A stretch of DNA of 64,000 nt, from contig CM043958.1 in NCBI GenBank assembly GCA_014529385.2, positions 118,665,018-118,729,017 on the forward strand. Reading direction: 5' to 3'. The position numbers and the translations under genes were made by a program. Below, in pieces: positions 10,561-21,106 of this stretch. Source of the stretch: Adiantum capillus-veneris (Eukaryota > Streptophyta > Polypodiopsida > Polypodiales > Pteridaceae). Every line of letters begins with the position of its first letter. Position 1 is the stretch's first letter. The notes beneath the pieces were generated by a model. That model had not been told where the DNA came from. It saw only the letters and a list, made by a program, of their open reading frames with translations, and ran no database searches.

Positions 10561-11227
10561 TGTCATAAAATATAATATCTAACTTTACCAAATGATTTTC
10601 TCATATTAAATTGATCGTTTAATGTGGGAGAATAAATAAGAAGAAGAGTTAGAATAGATACATGTGCTTCTAGACCTATACCAATAGGGGACCAAAAGGA
10701 GAGATGGTTGCATCTCAATAGGGGTCCAAAAGGAGATGGTCTACCAAAGAGAAATGTGTAATAAGTGCTTCTAAACTTATCTCAGCCCGAGACCAAGAGG
10801 AGAGATGGTTACATCTCAATAGGGGTCCAAAAGGAGATAGTCTATCAAACAGCAATGTGCATCTAATGGAGCTTAAAAGACCTTAGGGTTAGCTTCATTA
10901 AAGACCTTAGGGCTGACCTTAGGTGGGAACCCAATCTAAGCTTGAGGTACTTGTTGTGCTTGATGACTAAGGTGCTTGAGGTGCTTGTCGTGCTTGTGAA
11001 GCTTCTCATGCATGGGGGGTAAGGTGCTTGAGTAAAAAAGAAACCCTAAAAAGGAGGGGGAAAGCCCCAAAGTTAGGGGAATATTTGACTCAACCTCCCA
11101 CTCACCCAAAGGGCACCCCCTAAGTTTCAAGGGGCACATGGACACATGTCAAAGCTCTCCCTATGCTTAACCACATGGTGTGCTTAAATCCTATTGGCTT
11201 GGTTAAAGAGGGGTTCAATGAGCTTCT
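10561..11227 (+). repeat. Gypsy LTR 2, 3' LTR of element B, truncated
   Basis: It begins TGTCATAAAATATAATATCT and follows LTR 1 for about 670 bases. Similarity to LTR 1 is lost at about 11227, where LTR 1 continues gagcttctcgttc and this copy turns to gagcttctaacacc. The remaining kilobase of the LTR is absent. This break is the left limit of a 12-kb block without recognised transposons. Confidence 0.8.
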
Positions 11228-11734
11228 AACACCATTTTAGATAATTTGGGAAAATCCCGTTTCCCAAATTCTAAACGTGTATGCTAGGATTGTGTTATTT
11301 TATGATTTCTAAGCTCTAGTTGCCTTTAATTTAGATAAATTATCATGATTGTATGAGTCTATTTTAATTTCTCTACTATAAAATTTAAGAATAAACCTCC
11401 AATATAGTTTTTGGAAAGAGGATTTGTATGACATCAGTGCTTTTATAAATTCAACAAATACTTCTAGAAGTAGCTTCTCAAAAAATGAGGCGTCAAAAAA
11501 ACCAATTGATATGATTTTAAAGCAGCATATAGATTGATTTCAGCAATTAAAAAAGATAATATGTAAAGGCAAATACTATTAAACACTCTTGTCATAATCT
11601 GGTGACCTTAATCCATGTATAACAAAATACTTGGTCGTGGTTTTGTAGCATGCTATCAAGTTTTAAATACACGATAATTTAAACAACATTCAAACTAATA
11701 TTTCACACTTAAAAGGTCAAAACAATACTATATA
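11228..11734. other. AT-rich noncoding, left copy of a diverged duplication
   Basis: No gene is seen. The part at about 11320-11550 resembles 12420-12650 (shared order: ttagataaa.tatcat, cataaaa/ctataaaattt, gtgtctcaaaaaa-like, then aa..ccatttgatatg). The two copies flank the minisatellite patch at 11735-12390. Confidence 0.4.
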
Positions 11735-12390
11735 GTATCCTATGGCTATAAGACCATGAGATGCCATCTATTGCACCTATGGCCTTAAGGCCATATGGTG
11801 CTCTTTGTAGACGTGTCTATGACTTTAAGATAATCCAAAATATGTCTCTTTATGACCTCAAGGCCATAGGGTTAGGATTGTTAGCTGGTTTCAATGTATA
11901 AAGAGATTGAGTGCTTTAAAGCCATATGGGACTTTATTTATGTGCCACCCTATGTCCCTAAGGCTGTAGGTTGTCTTAGGGCCACAAGATGTTGTTTATG
12001 CCAATAAGAAACCCTTCTATGCTGTATGTTGGCACTCTATGTCCCTAGGCACACAAGGTGTGCCTTGTATGCTAGTTAGAAACCCTTTATTCTATATGTT
12101 GTCACCATATGGCCTTAGACCATAGGGTGCCCTCTGTGCTAGTAAGAAATCCTCTATACTTTGTGTTTGCACCCTATGGACCTAGGGCCACAAGGTACCC
12201 TCTATGATAGTAAGAAATCCTCTACGCTCAATATTGAGACCATGTGGCCCCAAAGCCATAGGATATCCTCTATGGTAGTGAGAAAAACCCTCTATGATCT
12301 ATGTTCACAAACAATTAAAAAATCTAAACAATAATATAGAGTATCCTATGGCCCTAAGACCATAAGATGTCATCTATTGCACCTATAATT
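11735..12390. repeat. Palindromic CCTATGGCC minisatellite, array 1 (degenerate)
   Basis: Repeated units carry tatggcc..aggccata cores with ctatgctagtaagaaaccctc spacers. The segment 11800-12060 also aligns as a longer block with 16049-16340 (gactttaagataatccaaaa, tatgtctctttatg and gccatagggttaggattg are shared), so the array start was duplicated as a segment. No coding function is seen. Confidence 0.75.
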
Positions 12391-13093
12391 CCATTTGGTA
12401 TTTTATTTAACTATACAAATTTAAATGAGACACTTACTTAGATAAACTATCATAATTCTAACTTTGAATTTATTTCTTAACATAAAACTACAATATAAAA
12501 ACTCCTAATATAAGTTTGTGCCAAAGAATCAATGTTAAGATGAAGATTTTTTACATCAAGTACATGCTTTAAAACTTCACTCAAAGGTTTTAGAGATGGT
12601 GTCTCAAAAAAAGAAGGTGATTAAAAACACCATTTGATGTGAATAATATGAATTGTATACATTGATTATGTCAAAATAGTATAAAGTATAGACATAAAGA
12701 TTACCACCAACTTGACAGTCTCATAAAAATGATGGTCTTCATCGCATGTACAATAAAGTACTAACTAGAAAGAGTATGATATCTCCAAGATTGAGGGTGT
12801 TCAAAAAACACCGTTTTGTAACACTACCAAATGTCAAGAACATTCTGATTGTTTGGATCACTTAATAAAGACAATTAATAAGAAGAAAAAGTTAACAATA
12901 CCATAGAAGCATCAAACAATGAAACCAAAGAACTTGAATGAAAGAAGTCTCCTCACAATAGGATGCACTTCATTAAAAAAATAGTTTAAACATGTTTCAA
13001 GATATCCCACAACATTCCATCAAGTTTAAATTTTGAAAAGTACACAATGCCAAATACTTGGTAGATGCTATTTAGAATACTTAACTAGTACAC
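12391..13093. other. AT-rich noncoding
   Basis: It holds the right copy of the 11.3-kb duplication (about 12420-12650) and otherwise AT-rich sequence. I see no gene, RNA or transposon end. Confidence 0.4.
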
Positions 13094-13810
13094 TTAAAGT
13101 GGCCTCCTTCTCTTGAGATTTTGAGCCCTTTGAGACATATAACATTGCATTACATAGTGAGTCTCAAGATCAAGATGGAACATTACAAAATTTCTTATGG
13201 TATAGTCTCTCTTGTCTTTAGCATACAACCATCCACATAACCATGGAAGAATTTCATCTTTTAAAAAACTTTGAAGCAATTGAGTAGGTTGGTTCCAAAA
13301 CTTTGGAAAAATCATATAAGTTCCTTGCATATTCCACATCACTCGATATGGACTATCATCAAATATTATAGTGTTGCCCCCATCTAAATAATCAAATAGC
13401 TTCCATATGGTTGAAAGATTTTTGTGATAGGCTCTTTTGTAACCGTGGCATGAAATTTGAATTTTGGCAGCACCGGTTATCCATAATCATCTTGAATTTG
13501 TGACTTTGTGTAGGAAAACAGGTCTTGATTATGTGTTGAGCTTTTTGTGAACGATGGCAGCTCCAAATCCAAACCTCAAAGAACTCAAAGGAAAATCTTA
13601 AGAAATACTCTGCATCTGGACGCACCGCATACACCTCATTGTTATCTTCTACAATGCACATGTACTTGGTCTAGGTTGGCCTTGATTGAAGCTCAAATGT
13701 TGCAAGAAGCACACCCTCGAAATCCAAGATAAGCGTTCTTTTGTCCTGTTTGAAAGATGTTGGTAGATAATGAAACCATTGCTCTTGGTTTGAATGTGAT
13801 ATTTGATGTA
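13094..13810 (-). pseudogene. FCP1/NIF-like HAD phosphatase domain gene, broken (copy A)
   Basis: Read on the minus strand, the frame gives KQDKRTLILDFEGVLLAT near 13740-13690. This is HAD motif I of the FCP1/NLI-interacting-factor class, where the family usually has DLDG or DLNG. After a TAG at 13671-13673 the same frame continues with VRPDAEYFLRFSFEFFEVWI and WSCHRSQKA, motif II of the fold. A frameshift near 13400 leads to NTIIFDDSPYRVMWNMQGTY, with the DDSPY motif III, then FWNQPTQLLQSFLKDEILPW to about 13094. Intact relatives are small CTD-type phosphatases acting on phosphoserine. One stop and one frameshift make this a pseudogene unless an intron removes them. The upstream exon is not identified. 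Confidence 0.7.
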
Positions 13811-14340
13811 ATATGAAAGGGAGCTCCTCTATTTTGTGATAATCTAATAGAAAAACTTTTTTTCTTAGAAGCCCTGAAATGAAAAAAAAAAAAAGTTAAT
13901 ATAGAGATCTTAAGTGTGTTGAAGACCTTGCGGACATAGGGTGCTAATTTGTGGTTACCCTTAGTAAGTCCTATGCAAGAACGCATGCCAAACTATGACC
14001 CTATGGCCTTAGAGTCATAAAGTGTTGAGACCATAAAGGGAAATTCCCCCAAGGTTATAGAGCAAGATTTGAGCTTATGAGCATGTAGATTGTCCTTGAT
14101 GGCATAGTACTCAAATTTCAAAGCAAACAACTATAAAATCTTTTTAAAAAAAAGAGCATTTGGCACATGAAACTCAGAAGTTACTTTTAGTATTGAAAGA
14201 CAATTTAAAAAACTATTAATCATTTACATCTTCATATATCTTGAAACCCTAAGCACTCTAACAAAGTCTCTGAGTACATAAAGATCTTTGTAAATGACAA
14301 AATGTTACAAAACGTTGCTCCATCATTTCTTGATATAGGG
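13811..14340. other. Intergenic, with a scrap of the palindromic minisatellite
   Basis: No gene is seen. About 13985-14060 contains two cores (tatgaccctatggccttag, gaccataaaggg) related to the large arrays. The 97-residue minus frame at 13693-13986 overlaps copy A in another frame and looks incidental. Confidence 0.4.
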
Positions 14341-15722
14341 CTATTTGAGATCATACGGAATTTTTAGATGCTTTATATAATTCCTGGATTCATGTACTTT
14401 GGTCACAGGCTCCTTGTATCCCAATTTTTGGGCAAGCATGATTGCTTCTGTACCTTTCAAGGCTAATAATGATTTGATATTCTTTAAGACCCTTACTTTT
14501 TCTCGATCACGTGCTGAAAGTTTCTTGTCTTCACTTCGAGTGGACATTCCACTAGTGCTAGATGTTGTAACTTTCTCATTGTGAAGAGGACGAGAAACTT
14601 CTGGTAGCCTTCCTATGGAGTTAGTTTTTCCTAGAAAAATTAGATTTCTCTCCTCCCACTCTACAACAACCTTGTGTATACGGTTATAAAGCTCATGACC
14701 TTGAGCAATGGGTGCTTGTCCATATAAATGAGACCCTGTAACTGTGCGAATGTCATTAACATGATTGAGATCTTTGATATATGGTAGCAGCTCCCCAAGG
14801 AGGATATTATCCTCCTCCTCATCAACATTAAATGATGGTGGAAAAATACAATTCAATGCTGGATTCCCCCCTCCCCTTAATGGTTCATCATCTACAAGAA
14901 GCAATCTTCTTGCATCAAGCCCAAATTTTGATGATGCATTAGCCAACGGTTTGAAAAGTGCTTCTAATCCTGGATTATGTAAGCGAGTGATCCTTGATTC
15001 TATGCATGGTTGACATTGGCTTTGCCCCCACATCATAAAGAATGGAAATTTTTCTTTAGCTTCCTTTTCTAAAATCTTCACGATGTCGACAACATGCATG
15101 TCATTAGCAGCTGACCATATCTCTACATTGAAATTGCTAAGTAGAGCCTTTAAAAACTCAATGTATCCTGGAAGAAGAACAACATGCTCATGTCCAAACT
15201 TTAAGCTCTTCATTTTCTTGGACTTTTGTCAGCCTCTCCTCAAGAACAATCCACACAAGCTCACTATTATAGTCAGCATTGGTTTGTTGGTCGATGGAAG
15301 GTCTGACTCACCATGCACTTCGATTTCCAAATCCTGGGGTGCTAAAATATTTGTGTTGGATTCTCCTTCTGGTGTTGCACATATTCTGGAACTTACATTG
15401 CCTTCTACTTCCATTGTGGTGTCATGCAATCCAATTCCCAAATCTTGGGCTACTAGAATATTTTCATTGGATTCTTCTTCTTGCCTTGCACATGTTCTGG
15501 AACTTTCACTGTCTTCTTCCATTGGATTACTCTTTAAATTTATCTCCAGTCGTTGTAGCAGTTGACCTTCAAAGACTTGTAGATTCTTGTCATCTTCGTC
15601 AGATTCTCTTTGGTTGACATGGGGATTGATAGAATCTTTCTGAGTAGGGTCAATGGCATTAGAATCCTCTATACCAACAATCTCGAGTAAAACTTTATCA
15701 CCCACAATTTCTTGTTGAAGGC
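14341..15722 (-). pseudogene. FCP1/NIF-like pseudophosphatase-type gene (copy B) with one TGA
   Basis: Minus strand. An acceptor-like ttgcag near 15723-15728 suggests this exon starts at 15722 (LQQEIVGDKVLLEIV). About 160 acidic residues follow, then LTIIVSLCGLFLRRG, where HAD motif I (DLDGLL type) has lost both aspartates. A TGA lies at 15229-15231. The same frame then runs unbroken for 295 codons: HVVLLPGYIEFLKALLSNFN, VEIWSAANDMH, FFMMWGQSQC, LLLVDDEPLRGGGNPALNCI and FPPSFN follow the FCP1/NIF order and include the VDD motif. A basic C-terminal tail follows (SARDREKVRVLKNIKSLLAL). Loss of the nucleophile aspartate suggests a non-catalytic relative. TGA can arise from CGA in one C-to-T step. 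It is probably a pseudogene. Confidence 0.65.
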
Positions 15723-16039
15723 CTGCAAGTTTAAAGAACACCTAATTTTAGATTCCAAAGAATCTACATTTTGATAACTCTTTTTTGTCACACTCTTAGA
15801 AAAAACCAATCGCAAATAGCAAATTTACTAACGAAGAACACATCTACAATGAATTTATTTTTATGCTCCTTATTGTCTAGAGATTCCTAATCTTTATCTA
15901 GCTACATTAGTTATTTGTCCATGATGGTGGCGCCTAGAAGTATACTTGGAGAAACATTTATGCCTTTAAGCTCTAGAGCACAAGTCTCATTTTCTATTGC
16001 CATGATCTTATTGCATTGGATGATTTCCTTAACTAAGTT
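15723..16039. other. Probable intron or upstream region of copy B
   Basis: The acceptor-like ttgcag faces this stretch. I see no further exon that I can assign. The 83-residue plus-strand frame at 15915-16166 runs into the minisatellite and is probably incidental. Confidence 0.35.
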
Positions 16040-18880
16040 TCTTATGGCCTTCGGGCCATACGGTTCTCTTTGTAGAGATCTCTATGACTTTAAGATAATC
16101 CAAAATATGTCTCTTTATGGCCTCAAGGCCATAGGGTTAGGATTGATGGGAGGTCTCAACATATAAATAGATATATGGCTTCAAAGCCATATGGTACTTT
16201 ATTTATGTGTCACCCTATGGCCCTAAGGCCATGGGTTGTCATAGGGCCACAAGATGCCCTCTATGAGCACTAGTAAGAACCATATATGCTTTATGTTGGC
16301 ACCCTATGGCCCGAGGGCCACAAGGTCTGCCTCTTATGCTAGTAAGAAACCCTTTATGCTACATGTTGTCACTCTATGGCCTTTGGGCCATAGGGTGCCC
16401 TCTATGCTAGTAACAAATCCTCTATGCTCTATGTTTGCACCCTATGGACCTAGGGCCACAAGATACCCTCTATGATAGTAAGAGATCCTCTATTCTCTAT
16501 GTTTGCACCCTATGGACCTAGGGCCACAAGGTACCCTCTATGCTAGTAAGAAATCCTCTATGCTCAATATTGAAACCCTATGGCCCCAAGGCCATAGGAT
16601 GTCCTCTATGCTAGTAAGAAAAACCCTCTACGCTCTATGTTGGCACTCTATGGAGACTTGAGGGCCACAAGGTACCCTTTATAATGCTACTAAGAAACCT
16701 TGTATGCTCTAGGGGAGCACCAAATAGCCCCTAGGCCACAAGGTTCCCTCTATGCTAGAAAGAAAACCTCTACGCTCTACATTGGCAACCTACAGCCCTC
16801 GGGCCATAGGGTGCATCAAATGGCTCCTAGGACACATGGTGCCCTCTATGATAGAAAGGAAACCTCTGCGCTCTACATTGACACTCTATGGCCCCAGGGC
16901 CATAGGGTGCCCCTTACGCCTAGTATGAAACCATTGAAACTCTATATTAGCATCTAAAGATTGTAGGCCACAAGGTGAGCTCTATGTTAGTAAGAAACCA
17001 TCTAAACTCTATGTTGGTAACCTATGGCCCAAAGGCCATAGGATGGCCAAGGAACCCTTTAGGAGCATTCCCCACAAAGACCACCTTATGGCCCCATGGT
17101 GATTTAGTGGCCTAGGTGCCCTTCTTAAGACTCTTTTATTTTTGTATCATATGGCCCCAGGGAAATAAGCTATCCTCTATGCTATCAAAAAACCGTTTAT
17201 GCTCTTTGTTGGAATCATATGGCCCCAAGGCCATAGGGTGCTCTCTATGCTAGCAAGAAACCCTCTATGCAATATGTTTGCACCCTATGGCACCAAGGAC
17301 ACAGGGTGTCCTCCCTGACAGTAAGAAATCCTCTATGCTCTAAGTTTGCACCCCCTTTGACTATGTTGACACCCTATGGCCCAGGGCCATAGGGTGCTCC
17401 CTAGGGCCACAAGGTGCCCTTCATCCTAGGGAGAGACCCTTTATGCCCTAAATTGGTACTCTTTGGCCTCAGGGTCATAGGGTGCCTTCTATGCTAGTAG
17501 GATACATTATATGGTCTAGGTTTCCACTCTATTGCGTAGGGCTAAAAGGTTTGCTTTATGAAGAAACCATGTATACTATATGTTGGTAGTGTATGGCCCT
17601 AGGGATAGAAGGAAACCCTAGGGCTATAGGGTGTCCTCTATGCTACTATCATATGGTCCAAGGGCTAGATGGTGACCAAGGTATCATGTGTGTGAGAATT
17701 CTCTACTATGGCATCCCAAGGGTAACAAGGTGCTAATAAAAAGCCCTCTATGCTCTATGTTGGCACCCTATGGCCCCAAGGCCATAGGGTGGTCTTTATG
17801 CTAGTAAAATTACCTCTATGCACTATGTTTATGTGTATACTTATAAGAAGCCATTTATGCACTATGTTGGCATCTTATGACCCTAGATACATAAGATGTC
17901 TTCTATGGTAAAAGAGAAACCGTACATGGGATATGATGGCATCCTATGGTCCTAGGGCCATAGGGTGACCTCTATGCCTAATGCTAGCACCCTATAACCC
18001 CAGGGTCACAAGGTAGCCTTCCATGCTCTATATAGGCACCCTATGGCCCCAGGGCCATAGGGTCATTCTATGCTACTAAGAACCTCAATATGCTTTATGT
18101 TGGCACCCTATGTCCCTAGGGGCAAAAGGTGCCCTCAAGGCTAATATAAACCCCTAATGTATCATGTTTTCACCCTATGGTGCTAGTACCACAAGGTGTT
18201 GTTTATGCTAGGAAGAAACCTTGTGTGCTCTATGTTCACACCCTACGGCCCTAGGGTGCCCTATATGCTACTAAAAAACACCGTATGCTCTATGTTGGAA
18301 CCCTGTGCCCTAGGTCCATAGGGTGCTATCATAAGAAACCATCTATTATCTATGTTGAGACCCTATGGCCTTAGGGCCATAGGGGGGGACCTAAGGCCAT
18401 AGGGTGGCCAACGTGTCCTTGAAGAGAAATCCTCACTACATACATATAGAATACTTTATGGCCCCAAGACCACTGAGTGACCTAGGTGCCCCTTTAGAGA
18501 CTCTATATTTGTACCCTATGGACATTGAGTGACTTACGTGCCTCTTCATAGACTCTATGTTAGAGCCCTATGGTACTAGGGTCATAGAGTGCTCTCTATG
18601 CTACTAAGATACCCTATATGATCTTTGCTGGCACTCTTGGGGCCATAGGGTACCTTTCATGTTAGCAAGAAATTCTACATGCTTTATGTTAGCACCCTAT
18701 GGCCCTAGGGCCACAAGGTGCCTTCTATGCTTCTATGCTAAAAGGAAATCCTCCATGCTCTAAGTTGGCGTATGACCCAAGGGCCAAAGGGTGTCTTCAA
18801 TGCTAGTAAGAAACACTATATGCTCTAAGTTGGTATCCTATGGCCCAAGGGACATAGGGTGGCCAAGGCATCCACGGTAC
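16040..18880. repeat. Palindromic CCTATGGCC minisatellite, main array of about 69-bp units
   Basis: About 2.84 kb of tandem, variable units near 68-72 bases each, roughly forty by length. A typical unit reads cctctatgctagtaagaaa, tcctctatgctctatgttgg, caccctatggccc, tagggccacaaggtgc or tagggccatagggtgc. The core cctatggccctagggccata is a perfect or near-perfect dyad that would fold into a hairpin in single-stranded DNA or RNA. Variation among units (ccacaagg for ccataggg) often spoils one arm. Open frames at 16254-16475 and 16700-16957 are translations of the repeat, not genes. Confidence 0.9.
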
Positions 18881-19370
18881 ATTCACAAACGGATCTTGAT
18901 TACCATGTCATTAGAGCACAACATTATTTCCAATATTAGTAATTTCAATAAAAAAAGTCAAGTTGTTTTCTTAATACCATTTATATAGGTGATATACTTT
19001 TTGACATAATTTTCAAGGATGAATACACATTCAAAGTTTTCATAATAAAATAGTCATGAAAAAATCCAAGTGTATATATACATTAAAATAATTATAGGTG
19101 GTATATATCAACTTAATTAAACAATGATAGTCATGAAAAAATCAAAGTGTTAACTTTTTTATGAAATCTCAATGTATTTATGATCTTATTAAAATGTGTA
19201 AGTTAATAATGTGGTAAATATGCAATCCAATATACAAAATTGAATCATTATCATACATCATACATTTGTTGCTTTGCCACACAGTTGAAGGGGTCTTTGC
19301 CTTCAAATATCATCATAACATTCAAACATTTAAATCAAATTTGCAAGTACTTTAATTCGCAAATGCATTG
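18881..19370. other. AT-rich noncoding
   Basis: AT-rich sequence follows the array. I see no gene or transposon end. Confidence 0.4.
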
Positions 19371-19505
19371 ATCTATTGGTGGATGGAAGGTCCAACTCAC
19401 CATGAACTTTGATTTTCAAATCCTGGGGGGCAAAAGTATTTTTGCTCGATTCTCCTTATGACATTGCACATGTTCTGGAACTTGGATTGCCTTCTACTTC
19501 CAGTT
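19371..19505 (-). pseudogene. Partial duplicate of the FCP1-like copy B exon
   Basis: About 130 bases align with 15285-15412 in the acidic N-terminal part of copy B (ggatggaaggtc, gattttcaaatcctgggg, attctcctt, gcacatgttctggaactt and ttgccttctacttcca are shared with few changes). It is an isolated scrap, in the same orientation as copy B and separated from it by the minisatellite array. It suggests the gene and array were once duplicated together. Confidence 0.7.
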
Positions 19506-19587
19506 TACAAACTTAAACAATGGTTATACATTATACAATCATTTCTTTGCAATAAATCTTGATACAATGTTCCGATTGCTACATGAC

Positions 19588-19713
19588 AAGCTAAAAAATT
19601 CTACTAGTCCTAGCTTCCCTCTATTGAAAAAAATTCAAGATATAAATTCCAAGCTAAAAAATTCTACTAGTCCTAGCTTCCCTCTATTGAAAAAAATTCA
19701 AGATATAAATTCC
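19588..19713. repeat. Exact 63-bp tandem duplication
   Basis: The 63 bases starting aagctaaaaaattctactag at 19588-19650 are repeated at 19651-19713 with no difference that I can see. The duplication must be recent compared with the surrounding decay. Confidence 0.9.
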
Positions 19714-20204
19714 AATAATTCTCTGCATCATCTAGATGAGAAACAAAATCATAGTTTGGAACAAAATACTCGCACTTTATATCTTTGAATAAAATCTTGT
19801 TACAATTAAAGAACTAGATCTTCACATAATCCAAAGGAAAAATGCTTCAATAACCATTTATACTCGATGTTTACTATCTAAGCAAATAATTTGCATTTAC
19901 AACAAATGTTGAATATATGTTTAATCTAGTTAGTTGCAATACAAAGATAAGTATTTCAAACGCTTACACCATCAATTCACAATAGAAGAACTTACACCCA
20001 ACAAAAAATGATCATACATAAATTGTTCAAACTCTCATTTTGGAATTTTGAGGACTAAATACTTTTTAGTTTTTTCTAGCTTATTTCATTCTCAATAGAA
20101 TATAAAACCTTAATCACAAGATAAGAAATATATGTCCTTAATGTATATGGACACAAGATATAAGGCCAAAGATTTTTTTTTTTGAAACACTTAAAGAGTC
20201 TTTA
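19714..20204. other. AT-rich noncoding
   Basis: I see no gene here. The sequence is AT-rich with poly-T near 20170. Confidence 0.4.
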
Positions 20205-20800
20205 GGTGACCTAGAATAACCAACCTATGGTCTAAAGGCCATAAGGTGTCATGTGATGTTTTATAAGATGTCTCCATAAGAGCTAGGTGATTTGCATCCA
20301 TGGGGTGGTTTACGTGCCCCTGTGGAGATTCTATGTCACCACCCTATGGCCCTAAGGCCTTAGGGTATCCCAAATGCTATTGGATAACTTATGTTTCCTT
20401 CTATAATAGCCCAAATACTCATGTGCCCGTTTAGAGACTTTATGTAATCACTCTATATACATAAGATTTTAGGATAGCTGTGTTGACACCCTATGGCCTT
20501 AAGGCTATAGACTAGCCCAAATGCTTATGTGCCCTTTTAAAGACTCTATGTAATCACCCTATATCCGTAAGATTGTAGGGTAGCCAAATGCTTTTGGGGG
20601 ATTCTATGTTGACACCCTATGGGCCTAAGGCTATAGAGTAACCCAGATGCTTATGTGCCCTTTTAGAGACTCAGTGTAATCACCCTACATCCGTAAAGTT
20701 GTAGGGTATCCCATTTTCTTTTGGGGGATTCTATGGCCCTAGGGCCATAGGGTGTCATGTCTACAAATAACTCTATGATCCTCAAGTCATAGGGTATTCT
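20205..20800. repeat. Palindromic minisatellite, array 3, longer unit
   Basis: Units of about 130 bases repeat: caccctatggccttaaggct, atag, agcccaaatgcttatgtgcc, cttttaaagactctatgtaa, tcaccctatatccgtaagat, tgtagggta. They contain the same tatggcc/ggccata core as the main array but different spacers. The closing piece ctatggccctagggccatag near 20730 is a perfect dyad. Confidence 0.8.
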
Positions 20801-21106
20801 TCCCAAACCTCATATGGTCAATTAACTTTAAAGTATTACATAATATATATCTTATGACCATATATCAATGTAGAATTCTATTTACCACATGTCCATATAA
20901 TATTATACACTTAAGTCTAATTCATTTATTGTGAAAAAACTCAAACTCACAAGTTCACATTTTTTCAAAGAAAATAAAATGAGAAAAATAACAAGCCAAA
21001 CATCAATGTTTTTAACATCATGGACAGATTTGAGATGGGACAAATAAAATAAAATGACAACAATAATAATCTAAATATCAGTAATGTAATATCATGGGTG
21101 GCTAGC
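20801..21106. other. AT-rich noncoding, 3' flank of the ParB-like gene
   Basis: No gene is seen. It lies downstream of the minus-strand gene ending at 21107. Confidence 0.4.

Noticed and set aside
13693-13986. A separate 97-residue minus-strand gene
   Set aside because: It overlaps the FCP1-like copy A, whose motif I is read in a different frame at the same place. It has no motif of its own.
15083-15617. Plus-strand frames of 160 and 112 residues opposite the FCP1-like copy B
   Set aside because: They are on the antisense side of the recognised gene and show no motif. The minus-strand frame carries the recognisable HAD-type motifs.
16254-16957. Two open frames of 73 and 85 residues with repeated YGPRATR-type peptides
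   Set aside because: They are translations of the 69-bp minisatellite. Frame and content follow the DNA repeat, and no other coding sign is present.
16040-18880. Regularly spaced repeats that might suggest a CRISPR array
   Set aside because: Units are contiguous and variable along their whole length, there are no unique spacers and no cas genes, and the host is a plant.
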